Program-made: the position numbers and the translations under genes
Shown here: in pieces, positions 1 through 7,569 of the stretch
Numbering within the stretch: position 1 is the first letter of the stretch
How the letters are laid out: each line of letters starts with the position of its first letter
The notes under the pieces: generated by a model
Seen by the model: the letters and a program-made list of their open reading frames with translations, nothing else
The model's database searches: none
Told to the model about the DNA's origin: nothing
Origin: Tepidibacter formicigenes DSM 15518
GTDB taxonomy: Bacteria; Bacillota; Clostridia; Peptostreptococcales; Peptostreptococcaceae
Length of the DNA: 64,000 bases
Reading direction: 5' to 3'
NCBI RefSeq assembly: GCF_900142235.1
Contig: NZ_FRAE01000004.1
Location: forward strand, 1-64,000

Positions 1-25
1 CGTAATAGAGAGGAGATACCCGATA

Positions 26-295
26 ATGAAAGATTTAGAGAAAGAGAACTTCCTAGATATGGGAGAGGACGAGGAAGCGTATCCCTTTGGGATAGAAACA
101 GACGAGAAGACTTACAGATATCAATGTTTGGAGTGTAGATTTGAAGAAGATGTACCTAGGTTTATTATTGATGAATTTATTGAAGATGACTTTTTTGCTT
201 CTGGTTGTGATATTGAGAATTTTGAAGTAAAAATGCCTATACTTATATGTCCAAAATGTAATGGTGAATTAGTTTCAAAAAATACAGATGAGTAG
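26..295 (+). CDS. Small zinc-ribbon-like protein of unknown function
   Basis: An 89-residue acidic protein. Two CxxC pairs (C34/C37 and C75/C78) could bind one zinc ion as a zinc ribbon, and C61 lies between them. No signal peptide or membrane segment is visible, so it is probably cytoplasmic. The start is ATG with GGAGA about 10 bases upstream. The gene ends inside a perfect hairpin and is followed by terminator-like structures, so it is the last gene of a unit that begins left of the window. I recognise no family beyond the ribbon. Zinc binding is inferred from cysteine spacing only. Confidence 0.75.
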   Translation: MKDLEKENFLDMGEDEEAYPFGIETDEKTYRYQCLECRFEEDVPRFIIDEFIEDDFFASGCDIENFEVKMPILICPKCNGELVSKNTDE

Positions 296-337
296 CTCTG
301 CTACTCATCTGAGAGTATCACGAAGTGATATTTTGTT
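286..337 (+). terminator. Paired hairpins ending the zinc-ribbon gene
   Basis: A perfect 10-bp inverted repeat (286-295 with 301-310, 5-base loop) contains the stop codon. A second 6-bp stem (316-321 with 325-330, GAA loop) is followed by TTTTGTT, which fits a weak intrinsic terminator. A third weak pairing at 337-342/350-355 flanks an A-run. Confidence 0.6.
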
Positions 338-369
338 CTGTTAAAAAAAAACAGAGGATATACTAAAGT

Positions 370-398
370 TTGAAGGATTGCACATAAAAAAATAGAAT
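370..398 (+). promoter_or_regulatory. Predicted sigma-A promoter of 4hbD
   Basis: TTGAAG (370-375), 17-base spacer, TAGAAT (393-398). Transcription would start near 405, about 29 bases before the ATG. Confidence 0.5.
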
Positions 399-433
399 TA
401 AAAATAAAATGTGTTTTTGGGGGGATTTTACAA

Positions 434-1546
434 ATGAAATTATTAAATATTAAAACAGAAATTAGAAAATATGATTATTTTAAAAGTTTTATTGAAGAAT
501 TCAACATAGAAGATAAAGATTTAATTTTTACAAGTAAATTTTTATATGAAAGATATATGAAAAAATTAAAGTTGAATTCAGATTTTATATTGAAAGATAA
601 ATATGGAAAAGGGGAGCCATCTGATGATATGATTGATAATATTATAGATGATTTAAAATCTAAGAATTATTCTAGGATAATTGCTATTGGAGGAGGATCT
701 ATAATAGATATAGCAAAACTTCTAACTTTAAAATTTTCAGGAAATGTTTTAGATTTATTTGAAAAAAATATACCTATAATAAAAGAAAAAGAGTTAGTTG
801 TACTACCAACAACATGTGGAACAGGAAGTGAAGTTACAAACATATCAATTGTTCAAATAAAAGAAAAACAAACTAAAATGGGATTAGCTGTAGATGAATT
901 ATATCCAGATTATGCTGTTTTGATTCCTGAATTAATGAAAGAACTTCCAGATAAATTTTTTGTAACTAGTTCTGTAGATGCATTAATACATGCTGTAGAA
1001 TCTTTTGTATCACCAAAATCTAATGTATATACCGAATTATTTAGTGTGAAAGCTATTGAAATGATTCTTAATGGATATATAGAGATTATTAACAAAGGGA
1101 AAAATTACAGAAATGAAATTATAGAAAATTTTATAATGGCAAGTAACTATGCTGGTATAGCATTTGGTAATACTGGAGTGGGTGCTGTACATGCTCTTTC
1201 ATATCCTTTAGGAGGGAAGTATCATGTTCCTCATGGAGAAGCGAATTATCAATTTTTCTTGGCTGTATTTAGAAAGTATTATTATAAAAATCCAAATGGG
1301 AAAATAAGTAAGTTGAATGAGATTTTTTCAAAAGTTTTAGGAAATTATGAAGATGTTTATGAAAATCTAGAAAATATATTAGATAAATTATTATATAGAA
1401 AGCCTTTAAGAGAATATGGAATGAAGAAAGAAGAAATAGAAACCTTTACAGATAGTATTATTAAAGGACAGAAAAGGCTATTAGTAAATAATTATATTGA
1501 ACTGTCAAAAGAAGATATTATATCAATTTATAGAAGTTTATATTAG
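434..1546 (+). CDS. 4hbD: 4-hydroxybutyrate dehydrogenase (iron-containing alcohol dehydrogenase family)
   Basis: Interconverts succinate semialdehyde and 4-hydroxybutyrate with NAD(H), the step used in succinate-to-butyrate or GABA fermentation. The 370 residues match my memory of Clostridium kluyveri 4HbD along their whole length, including the C-terminal KPLREYGM stretch. The nucleotide-binding GGGS is at 86-89. Likely metal ligands are D182, H186, H253 and H267. ATG follows a GGGGGG run 9 bases upstream. It appears monocistronic with its own promoter. No CoA-transferase, succinate semialdehyde dehydrogenase or 4-hydroxybutyryl-CoA dehydratase gene is adjacent, so the partners must lie elsewhere. 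Substrate assignment rests on remembered homology. Confidence 0.88.
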   Translation: MKLLNIKTEIRKYDYFKSFIEEFNIEDKDLIFTSKFLYERYMKKLKLNSDFILKDKYGKGEPSDDMIDNIIDDLKSKNYSRIIAIGGGSIIDIAKLLTLKFSGNVLDLFEKNIPIIKEKELVVLPTTCGTGSEVTNISIVQIKEKQTKMGLAVDELYPDYAVLIPELMKELPDKFFVTSSVDALIHAVESFVSPKSNVYTELFSVKAIEMILNGYIEIINKGKNYRNEIIENFIMASNYAGIAFGNTGVGAVHALSYPLGGKYHVPHGEANYQFFLAVFRKYYYKNPNGKISKLNEIFSKVLGNYEDVYENLENILDKLLYRKPLREYGMKKEEIETFTDSIIKGQKRLLVNNYIELSKEDIISIYRSLY

Positions 1547-1645
1547 TTTTTAAGTTATATTTTTAAAATATACAAACTTTGACAAATAATTTTTTGTTAC
1601 ATCTATTGTAATTTCTTATGAATTTAATTAAATAAGTAAAAACTA

Positions 1646-1674
1646 TTGAAAATACAATGTTAAAAAGGTAGAAT
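1646..1674 (+). promoter_or_regulatory. Predicted sigma-A promoter of the ABC-F gene
   Basis: TTGAAA (1646-1651), 17-base spacer, TAGAAT (1669-1674). The start would be near 1681, about 40 bases ahead of the ATG. Confidence 0.55.
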
Positions 1675-1721
1675 GTATAAAGTACGTTTTAATAAGATGA
1701 AGGATGAAATGGAGGAAAAAA

Positions 1722-3341
1722 ATGTTACAAGTTACTGGTGTAGGATTAAGGTATGGAGATAAGCAATTATTCAAGGATGTTAATATAAAATTCACTAAGG
1801 GAAATTGTTACGGAGTAATAGGTGCTAATGGAGCAGGAAAATCTACTTTTTTAAAAATTCTATCTGGAGAAGTAGAAGCTAATGAAGGAGATGTATTTAT
1901 AACTCCAGGAGAAAGATTATCTGTATTAAGACAAGATCACTTCCAATTTGATAATGAAAAAGTTCTTGATACTGTAATAATGGGACACAAAAGATTATAT
2001 GAGATAATAAGAGAAAAAGACGCATTATATATGAAAGCTAATTTTACCGATGAAGACGGTATAAAAGCTGCTGAACTTGAAGGCGAATTTGCTGAATTAA
2101 ATGGATGGGAAGCAGAAACTGAAGCAGAAATAATTTTAATGGGACTTGGTATAAGCAAGGATTTACATCATAAACAGATGAAAGAATTAACTGGGGCAGA
2201 AAAAGTAAAAGTATTACTAGCTCAGGCTTTATTTGGAAAGCCAGATATATTACTTATGGATGAGCCTACTAACCACTTAGATTTTAAATCGATAAATTGG
2301 TTAGAAAATTTCATAATGGATTTAGAAGATTCTGTTGTAATAGTAGTTTCGCATGATAGACATTTTTTAAATAAGGTATGTACTCACATGGCTGATGTTG
2401 ACTTTGGAAAGATTCAGATGTATGTAGGTAATTATGATTTTTGGTATGAATCAAGCCAATTGGCATTACAATTGGCTAAAGATCAAAACAAGAAAACGGA
2501 AGAAAAAGTTAAGCAATTAAAGGAATTTATAGCAAGATTTAGTTCTAATGCTTCTAAAGCTAAGCAGGCAACTTCTAGAAAGAAACAATTAGAAAAATTA
2601 ACAATAGAGGATATTCAACCTTCTAGAAGAAGATATCCTTTTGTTGGGTTTAGTCCAGAAAGAGAAATAGGAAATGAACTATTAACAGTAGAGGGATTAT
2701 CTAAAATTGTAGATGGGGTTAAAGTATTAGATAATGTAAGTTTTAGATTAGAAAAGGATGATAAAGTAATATTTTTAGGAGATGAAATAGCTAAGACTAC
2801 TTTATTTGAAATTTTAATGGGAGAAATAGAGCCTGATGAAGGTAGTTTTAAATGGGGAATAACAACTTCTAGGGATTATTTACCTAAAAATCACAATAAA
2901 TATTTTGATGGAGTTGAGTTATCGTTAGTTGACTGGTTAAGACAATATTCTGAAGAAAAGTCTGAAAGTTTTATAAGAGGATTTTTAGGAAGAATGTTGT
3001 TCTCAGGAGAAGAGGCTCTTAAAAAAGCTGATGTTTTATCTGGAGGAGAAAAGGTTAGATGTATGTTATCTAAATTAATGCTTTCTAATGCAAATGTATT
3101 GATATTAGATGAACCAACTAACCATTTAGACTTAGAATCTATAACTTCTGTAAATAAGGGATTAATAAATTTTAATGGAAGTGTTTTATTTACTTCACAT
3201 GACCATCAATTTATTCAAACTATAGCAAATAGAGTAATAGAAATAACTCCAAAAGGAGTAATGGATAGAAAAATGTCTTTTGATGAGTATTTAGAAAATA
3301 AAGAAATACAAAGTAAATTAGAAGAGATGTATGCAGTTTAA
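1722..3341 (+). CDS. ykpA: ABC-F family ATPase, YkpA/YbiT type
   Basis: A soluble protein of 539 residues with two ABC ATPase domains and no membrane segment. ABC-F proteins of this kind act on the ribosome. Domain 1 has Walker A GANGAGKS (34-41), a signature relaxed to LTGAEK and Walker B with DEPTNHLD. A basic linker (about 235-300, rich in Ser/Lys/Gln) joins the domains. Domain 2 keeps LSGGEK and DEPTNHLD, but its Walker A is degenerate (GDEIAKTT). That is also how I remember B. subtilis YkpA, so it is a subfamily trait. The start at 1722 was chosen over 1704 because GGAGG sits 6 bases before it and homologues begin there. The cellular role of YkpA/YbiT is not settled. Confidence 0.9.
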   Translation: MLQVTGVGLRYGDKQLFKDVNIKFTKGNCYGVIGANGAGKSTFLKILSGEVEANEGDVFITPGERLSVLRQDHFQFDNEKVLDTVIMGHKRLYEIIREKDALYMKANFTDEDGIKAAELEGEFAELNGWEAETEAEIILMGLGISKDLHHKQMKELTGAEKVKVLLAQALFGKPDILLMDEPTNHLDFKSINWLENFIMDLEDSVVIVVSHDRHFLNKVCTHMADVDFGKIQMYVGNYDFWYESSQLALQLAKDQNKKTEEKVKQLKEFIARFSSNASKAKQATSRKKQLEKLTIEDIQPSRRRYPFVGFSPEREIGNELLTVEGLSKIVDGVKVLDNVSFRLEKDDKVIFLGDEIAKTTLFEILMGEIEPDEGSFKWGITTSRDYLPKNHNKYFDGVELSLVDWLRQYSEEKSESFIRGFLGRMLFSGEEALKKADVLSGGEKVRCMLSKLMLSNANVLILDEPTNHLDLESITSVNKGLINFNGSVLFTSHDHQFIQTIANRVIEITPKGVMDRKMSFDEYLENKEIQSKLEEMYAV

Positions 3342-3365
3342 AAATAAATTATTTTTTAAAAAGGG

Positions 3366-3394
3366 TTGACAAAATGGATAGTAAATAATACTAT
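3366..3394 (+). promoter_or_regulatory. Predicted promoter of the first YtrA/ABC operon
   Basis: Perfect TTGACA (3366-3371), 17 bases, TACTAT (3389-3394). Downstream, AATAGTTA occurs twice (3403-3410 and 3435-3442) between the -10 box and the regulator gene. These copies could be part of an autoregulatory operator, but that is inference. Confidence 0.6.
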
Positions 3395-3454
3395 AATAGT
3401 GTAATAGTTAATTAGAGCACTAATATATTACTGGAATAGTTAGGAGAGTTTAGA

Positions 3455-3814
3455 ATGGAATTTAATAATAGTAAACCTATATATCTTCAAATAATAGAAG
3501 ATATAAAAAAGAAGTTGATTAGAAAAGAGATAAAACCAGGAGATAAAATACCTTCTCAAAGAGAACTTGCAAAAAATATAAAGGTTAATCCAAATACAGT
3601 TCAAAGAGCATATAGGGAGATGGAAAGTATGGGTTTGGTAAAGACATTAAGAGGTCAAGGTACATTTATATCTGATGAAGAAGAGCTTTTAAATGAAATA
3701 AAAAAGGAAATGGCAAGTGAAGTTCTAATTAAATTTATTCAAGAAATGAGATCTTTAGGATTCAAAGATGATGAAGTTATAAACTTAATAAAATCATGGC
3801 AGGAAAAAATATAA
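3455..3814 (+). CDS. GntR-family transcriptional regulator, YtrA subfamily
   Basis: At 119 residues it is the length of YtrA-type GntR regulators. It has an N-terminal winged helix (about residues 5-75, with the typical PSQRELAKN and NPNTVQRAYREME stretches) and a short C-terminal dimerisation helix pair. It is first in an operon with the ABC ATPase 12 bases downstream and the permease after that. This is the usual arrangement of a repressor that controls its own transporter and is often relieved by cell-envelope stress. The inducing signal cannot be read from the sequence. Confidence 0.9.
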   Translation: MEFNNSKPIYLQIIEDIKKKLIRKEIKPGDKIPSQRELAKNIKVNPNTVQRAYREMESMGLVKTLRGQGTFISDEEELLNEIKKEMASEVLIKFIQEMRSLGFKDDEVINLIKSWQEKI

Positions 3815-3826
3815 GGAGTGATAAGA

Positions 3827-4525
3827 ATGATAGAATTTATAAATGTTAATAAAACTTTTCAAAAAGTAAAAGCTTTAGATGATTTTAATTTAAAAATAGA
3901 ACAGGGAAAAATAATAGGACTTTTAGGGCCTAATGGATCAGGTAAATCAACTTCATTAAAAATGATTGCAGGACTTAATAAACCTGATAGTGGGAAGGTA
4001 TTAGTATTTGGAAACGAGCCTTGCATACAAACTAAAAGGGATATTGCTTATCTTCCTGAAATAGATTATCTATATTCAAATATGAACATAAAACAGATAT
4101 CAGATTTTATATCTGTATTTTATTCTGATTGGGATTTTAATAAATATAAAGAGATACTCAAATTTTTAAATTTAGAAGAAGATATGATAATAGGTAAAGT
4201 ATCTAAAGGAATGAGAGCAAAAATAAAATTATTACTTACTTTTTCAAGAAATTCAAAAATTGTACTTTTAGATGAACCTTTATCAGGGATTGATATATTA
4301 ACTAGAGAAGAAATAATAGAAACTATAATAAGAGATTATAAAGAAGGAGAACAAACTATAATTTTATCTACACATGAAATATTAGAAACAGAGAATATAT
4401 TTGAAGATGTTGTATTTGTAGGAGATGGAAAAGTAAAACTTTCAGGAAATGTTGATGATATAAAGATGAAATATAATATGTCTTTAAGTGAAGTTATGAA
4501 GGAGGTATATAAAAATGTTATTTAA
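3827..4525 (+). CDS. ABC transporter ATP-binding protein (YtrA-linked)
   Basis: Nucleotide-binding subunit of 232 residues. Walker A is GPNGSGKS (34-41), the signature is a SKGMRAK variant of LSGGQ, Walker B ends in LLDEP and the switch histidine lies in STHE. ATG 3827 is preferred to GTG 3818 because GGAGTG is 6 bases upstream of it, whereas the GTG overlaps that site. It overlaps the permease gene by 11 bases, implying coupled translation and a shared complex. The substrate is unknown. Relatives act in peptide-antibiotic sensing or export. Confidence 0.9.
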   Translation: MIEFINVNKTFQKVKALDDFNLKIEQGKIIGLLGPNGSGKSTSLKMIAGLNKPDSGKVLVFGNEPCIQTKRDIAYLPEIDYLYSNMNIKQISDFISVFYSDWDFNKYKEILKFLNLEEDMIIGKVSKGMRAKIKLLLTFSRNSKIVLLDEPLSGIDILTREEIIETIIRDYKEGEQTIILSTHEILETENIFEDVVFVGDGKVKLSGNVDDIKMKYNMSLSEVMKEVYKNVI

Positions 4526-5276
4526 TTTATACAAAAAGGAAGTAAATAAATTAAAAAAAGAAACTATTATATTTTTAGGATTAGCTTTAATTATAAATAT
4601 ATTTTTTCTTTATAAAACTTATAATGGATGGAATTTAGAAGCAGGATTTTTCATAAATATGTTTTTACTTCCAGCAGCATTTTTAATACCATTAATATTA
4701 TCAGAATCTAAACTTATAAATCAGGAATTTAAGAATAACACTATATATCTTTTAATGAGTCTTCCTGTATCTAGCCAAAAAATATTTTTAAGTAAATTTT
4801 TAGCTGTAATAACTCAATATATTGTATCTAGCTTGTCGATAATTATTTTTACTGGGATACAATTTATAATTTTTCTTAATAGAACATCTTATATACAAGA
4901 AATTAAAACGTTACTTGATATAAGAATTTTTAGTGCAGCGATATGTTTTTATATTTTTTCAATAGTTGGACTTATATATATAGTAAGTACTGTATTTTTA
5001 TCATCTATAATAGGAAAAACATTTAAAAAATATTCAAAATTAATTAGTTTCGGTTCTTTTTTTCTTGTGTTATATATAGGTGGAAAAATTATAGGTTTTA
5101 TGATGAATATGTTGGAAAAAGTACATATTTCATTACCTAATAATATAGAAACTCAAATACAAATTTTGCATAAGTTAGGTTATGAAATGCTTTTAATTTC
5201 ATTAATAATATTATTTGTAACTTCTGCAATTTATTTCATAATATGTAGAATTTATGATAAAAAAATAGAAATTTAA
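4515..5276 (+). CDS. ABC transporter permease (YtrA-linked, about six TM segments)
   Basis: A hydrophobic protein of 253 residues with about six membrane helices. The first is near 18-34 and the last near 225-243. It resembles ABC-2-type permeases of bacitracin- or YtrA-linked transporters. The ATG lies inside the ATPase gene, with GGAGG 9 bases upstream. It forms the membrane partner of the ATPase. It ends 37 bases before a strong terminator, closing a three-gene operon. Direction of transport and substrate are not evident. Confidence 0.82.
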   Translation: MLFNLYKKEVNKLKKETIIFLGLALIINIFFLYKTYNGWNLEAGFFINMFLLPAAFLIPLILSESKLINQEFKNNTIYLLMSLPVSSQKIFLSKFLAVITQYIVSSLSIIIFTGIQFIIFLNRTSYIQEIKTLLDIRIFSAAICFYIFSIVGLIYIVSTVFLSSIIGKTFKKYSKLISFGSFFLVLYIGGKIIGFMMNMLEKVHISLPNNIETQIQILHKLGYEMLLISLIILFVTSAIYFIICRIYDKKIEI

Positions 5277-5312
5277 GTTGATTTATAGAAATTTATAAAA
5301 AGTGAAGAAGTT

Positions 5313-5349
5313 AACCACTTTGAAAAAGTTTCAAGGTGGTTTTATTTTT
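5313..5349 (+). terminator. Intrinsic terminator of the first YtrA/ABC operon
   Basis: A 13-bp stem (5313-5325 with 5329-5341, one G-U pair, 3-base loop) runs into TTTATTTTT. Confidence 0.88.
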
Positions 5350-5380
5350 GTTTTTTTTATTTAAGCTTTCTGTTTATTAG

Positions 5381-5482
5381 GTATGTGCTTTAGTTACTGT
5401 TGAAGAAATAGTTAAGTGCGCAATAGGAATAACAAGACTTATATCAAATAAATGGATTAAAAATGTTATTCATGATATATAA
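5381..5482 (+). pseudogene. Possible coding remnant without a start codon
   Basis: An open stretch of 33 codons ends in TAA at 5480-5482 and begins directly after an in-frame TAG. Its translation (VCALVTVEEIVKCAIG, then a helix with RLISNKW) looks protein-like and amphipathic. There is no ATG/GTG/TTG start in frame and no ribosome binding site. It may be the tail of a deleted gene or chance. The rest of 5350-5516 shows only a TATAAT (5478-5483) that could serve the next gene. Confidence 0.25.
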
Positions 5483-5516
5483 TATAAAATAATGTTTAAT
5501 ATAAAGGTGATATAAT

Positions 5517-6164
5517 ATGGATAAAAAAGTAATTCTAATACATGGGTATAGCAAAACTAAAAAAGATATGCTGGTTCTTAAAAAAAATTTAGAAAAATTG
5601 GGTTATGAATGTTTTTTAGCAAACTTACCACTAACTTTTAAAGAAATTGAATTTGGAACAGATGTTTTTAAAAGAGAATTAGAAAAGCTTATAATTGACT
5701 TAACAGAAGATGAAAAAATAAATCTTGTAGGACACAGTACAGGAGGATTAGTAATAAGAACTTTTTTATCTAATACAAATCTTATAAACCGAATAGGAAG
5801 ATGTGTTTTAATATCTACTCCGAATAATGGAAGTAAATTAGCTGATATTACTGATAAAATACCATTTAGAATACTTGCTAATATTTTCAAAACATTAAAA
5901 TCCCTTCAAACTAATAATGTTAAAAATATGAAATTAAAAAATATAGAAAATATAGATATAGGAGCAATTGCAGGAAATAAAAGCAACTTATTTTTAGGAC
6001 GATTTTTAAAAGGTGAAAATGATGGAAGAATTGAGGTTAATTCTGTTATTTATGATGGATTAAAGGATATAATAATGCTTCCATACGGACATAAAGAAAT
6101 TCATTATAAACTTGAAACAGCAAGATTAGTTGATAAGTTCTTAAAAACTGGAAAATTTAAATAG
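5517..6164 (+). CDS. Alpha/beta hydrolase, lipase-like
   Basis: A cytoplasmic hydrolase of 215 residues. It opens with the oxyanion-loop motif LIHGYSK and has the nucleophile elbow GHSTGG with S74. A likely catalytic Asp lies in the ENDGRI stretch and a His in PYGHKEIHY near the C-terminus, so the triad looks intact. There is no signal peptide or lipobox. The start has AAGGTGATATA just upstream. It is a single gene between two terminators and lies between the two YtrA/ABC operons. It resembles PGAP1/triacylglycerol-lipase-like esterases. The substrate is unknown. Confidence 0.8.
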   Translation: MDKKVILIHGYSKTKKDMLVLKKNLEKLGYECFLANLPLTFKEIEFGTDVFKRELEKLIIDLTEDEKINLVGHSTGGLVIRTFLSNTNLINRIGRCVLISTPNNGSKLADITDKIPFRILANIFKTLKSLQTNNVKNMKLKNIENIDIGAIAGNKSNLFLGRFLKGENDGRIEVNSVIYDGLKDIIMLPYGHKEIHYKLETARLVDKFLKTGKFK

Positions 6165-6169
6165 CTAGA

Positions 6170-6209
6170 AAACTTAGATTACAAAAGTCTAAGTTTTTTT
6201 ATTTTTTTC
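6170..6209 (+). terminator. Intrinsic terminator after the hydrolase gene
   Basis: A 9-bp stem (6170-6178 with 6188-6196) is followed by a run of T broken once by A. Confidence 0.85.
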
Positions 6210-6265
6210 TTTACAAAACAAAAAAAGATATATATAATCAAACTGTACTATGAATAATAATACAG
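6210..6265 (+). promoter_or_regulatory. Promoter and candidate operator of the second YtrA/ABC operon
   Basis: TTTACA (6210-6215), exactly 17 bases, then perfect TATAAT (6233-6238). Directly downstream is an interrupted inverted repeat, CTGTA (6243-6247) and TACAG (6261-6265). It covers the expected start site, which fits a repressor operator. The operator role is inferred from position. Confidence 0.7.
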
Positions 6266-6287
6266 GTAGCACGGGAGGAGTGTAAAA

Positions 6288-6668
6288 ATGTTTGAGCTAG
6301 ATTTAAGAAGTAGGCTGCCTATTTATGAACAGTTAGTAGAAAAATTCAAAGAGCTTATAATTAATGAAGTTTTAAAGACTGATGAAAAACTACCTTCAGT
6401 ACGAATGCTTGCAAGAAATCTTACTATTAATCCTAATACAATTCAAAAAGCATATAGAGAATTAGAAAGACAAGGATATATTTATTCAATAAAGGGAAAA
6501 GGAAGCTTTGTAAATCCATCAGAACAAATATCAAATCATGAAAAATTATTAAAAATAAAAAAAGAATTAGTAAAAATCTTATCAGAAGCATTATATTTAG
6601 GAATGAAAAAAGAAGATATTATACAAATGCTCTCAGAAATAGAAGATGGACTTAGAGGAGGAGAATAA
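6288..6668 (+). CDS. GntR-family transcriptional regulator, YtrA subfamily (second copy)
   Basis: A 126-residue paralogue-like relative of the regulator at 3455. It has an N-terminal winged helix (SRLPIYEQL start, PSVRMLARN, NPNTIQKAYRELE) and a short C-terminal helical tail. GGGAGGAG lies 7 bases before the ATG. It leads an operon with an ATPase and a large membrane protein and probably represses it through the operator near 6243-6265. Although the two operons are neighbours, the regulators differ clearly, so each probably has its own signal. Confidence 0.9.
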   Translation: MFELDLRSRLPIYEQLVEKFKELIINEVLKTDEKLPSVRMLARNLTINPNTIQKAYRELERQGYIYSIKGKGSFVNPSEQISNHEKLLKIKKELVKILSEALYLGMKKEDIIQMLSEIEDGLRGGE

Positions 6669-6669
6669 T

Positions 6670-7569
6670 ATGATTGAGGTAAAAAATATAAGCAAATCCT
6701 TTGAGGATGCACACGCTCTAAAAAATGTAAATTTAACTGTTAATAAAGGCTCAATTTATGGGTTAGTAGGGTCAAATGGAGCAGGAAAAACAACTCTTTT
6801 AAAACTTTTGGCAGGATTATATAAACAAGATAGAGGGGAAATATTCATAAATAATGAACCTATATTTGAAAATATCAATATAAAATCAGAAATGGTATTT
6901 ATGCCTGATGCTCTTTACTTTTTTCCACAATACACAATAAAAGAGATGGCTAATTTTTATAAAAGTATTTATTCTAATTGGAACAGTGAAAGATTTGAAA
7001 AATTAAAAAATGTATTTAATATAGATGTAAAAAAGAGAATAAATAGTTTATCTAAAGGAATGCAAAGACAAGTAGCATTTTGGATTGCTTTATCTACAAT
7101 GCCAAATATTATGATTTTGGATGAGCCAGTTGATGGATTAGATCCAGTTATGAGGCAGAAAGTAAAAAATTTAATAATTCAAGATGTTGCTCAAAGAGAA
7201 ATGACAGTATTTATTTCTTCCCATAATCTAAGAGAGCTTGAAGATATATGTGACCATATAGGGATTTTACATAAAGGAAGTATTATAATTCAAAAAGATT
7301 TAGATGATTTAAAATCAGATATTCATAAAATACAAGTTGCCTTCAAAACAGAAATTCCTAAAGATTTTTTGAATAATTTAGATGTTCTTTATAAAGAAGA
7401 AAGAGGAAGTATAATGCTTTTTATTGTTAGAGGTAATAAAGAAGAGGTTATTTCTAAATTTACAAAGTATCAACCGGCTATTTTAGATGTGCTACCTCTT
7501 ACTTTAGAAGAAATATTTATTTATGAAATGGGGGATGTTGGATATGAAATTCAAAACATCATTTTTTAA
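6670..7569 (+). CDS. ABC transporter ATP-binding protein (second YtrA operon)
   Basis: 299 residues. Walker A is GSNGAGKT (34-41), the signature is SKGMQRQ, Walker B ends in ILDEPVDGLDP and the H-loop lies in SSHNLRE. A C-terminal extension of about 80 residues follows the ATPase core, as in drug- and lantibiotic-type ATPases. ATG 6670 was chosen because a GGAGGAG lies 6 bases upstream. Starting at 6646 would bury the gene in the regulator. It overlaps the following gene by 26 bases, so they are likely translated together and form one complex. Confidence 0.88.
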   Translation: MIEVKNISKSFEDAHALKNVNLTVNKGSIYGLVGSNGAGKTTLLKLLAGLYKQDRGEIFINNEPIFENINIKSEMVFMPDALYFFPQYTIKEMANFYKSIYSNWNSERFEKLKNVFNIDVKKRINSLSKGMQRQVAFWIALSTMPNIMILDEPVDGLDPVMRQKVKNLIIQDVAQREMTVFISSHNLRELEDICDHIGILHKGSIIIQKDLDDLKSDIHKIQVAFKTEIPKDFLNNLDVLYKEERGSIMLFIVRGNKEEVISKFTKYQPAILDVLPLTLEEIFIYEMGDVGYEIQNIIF

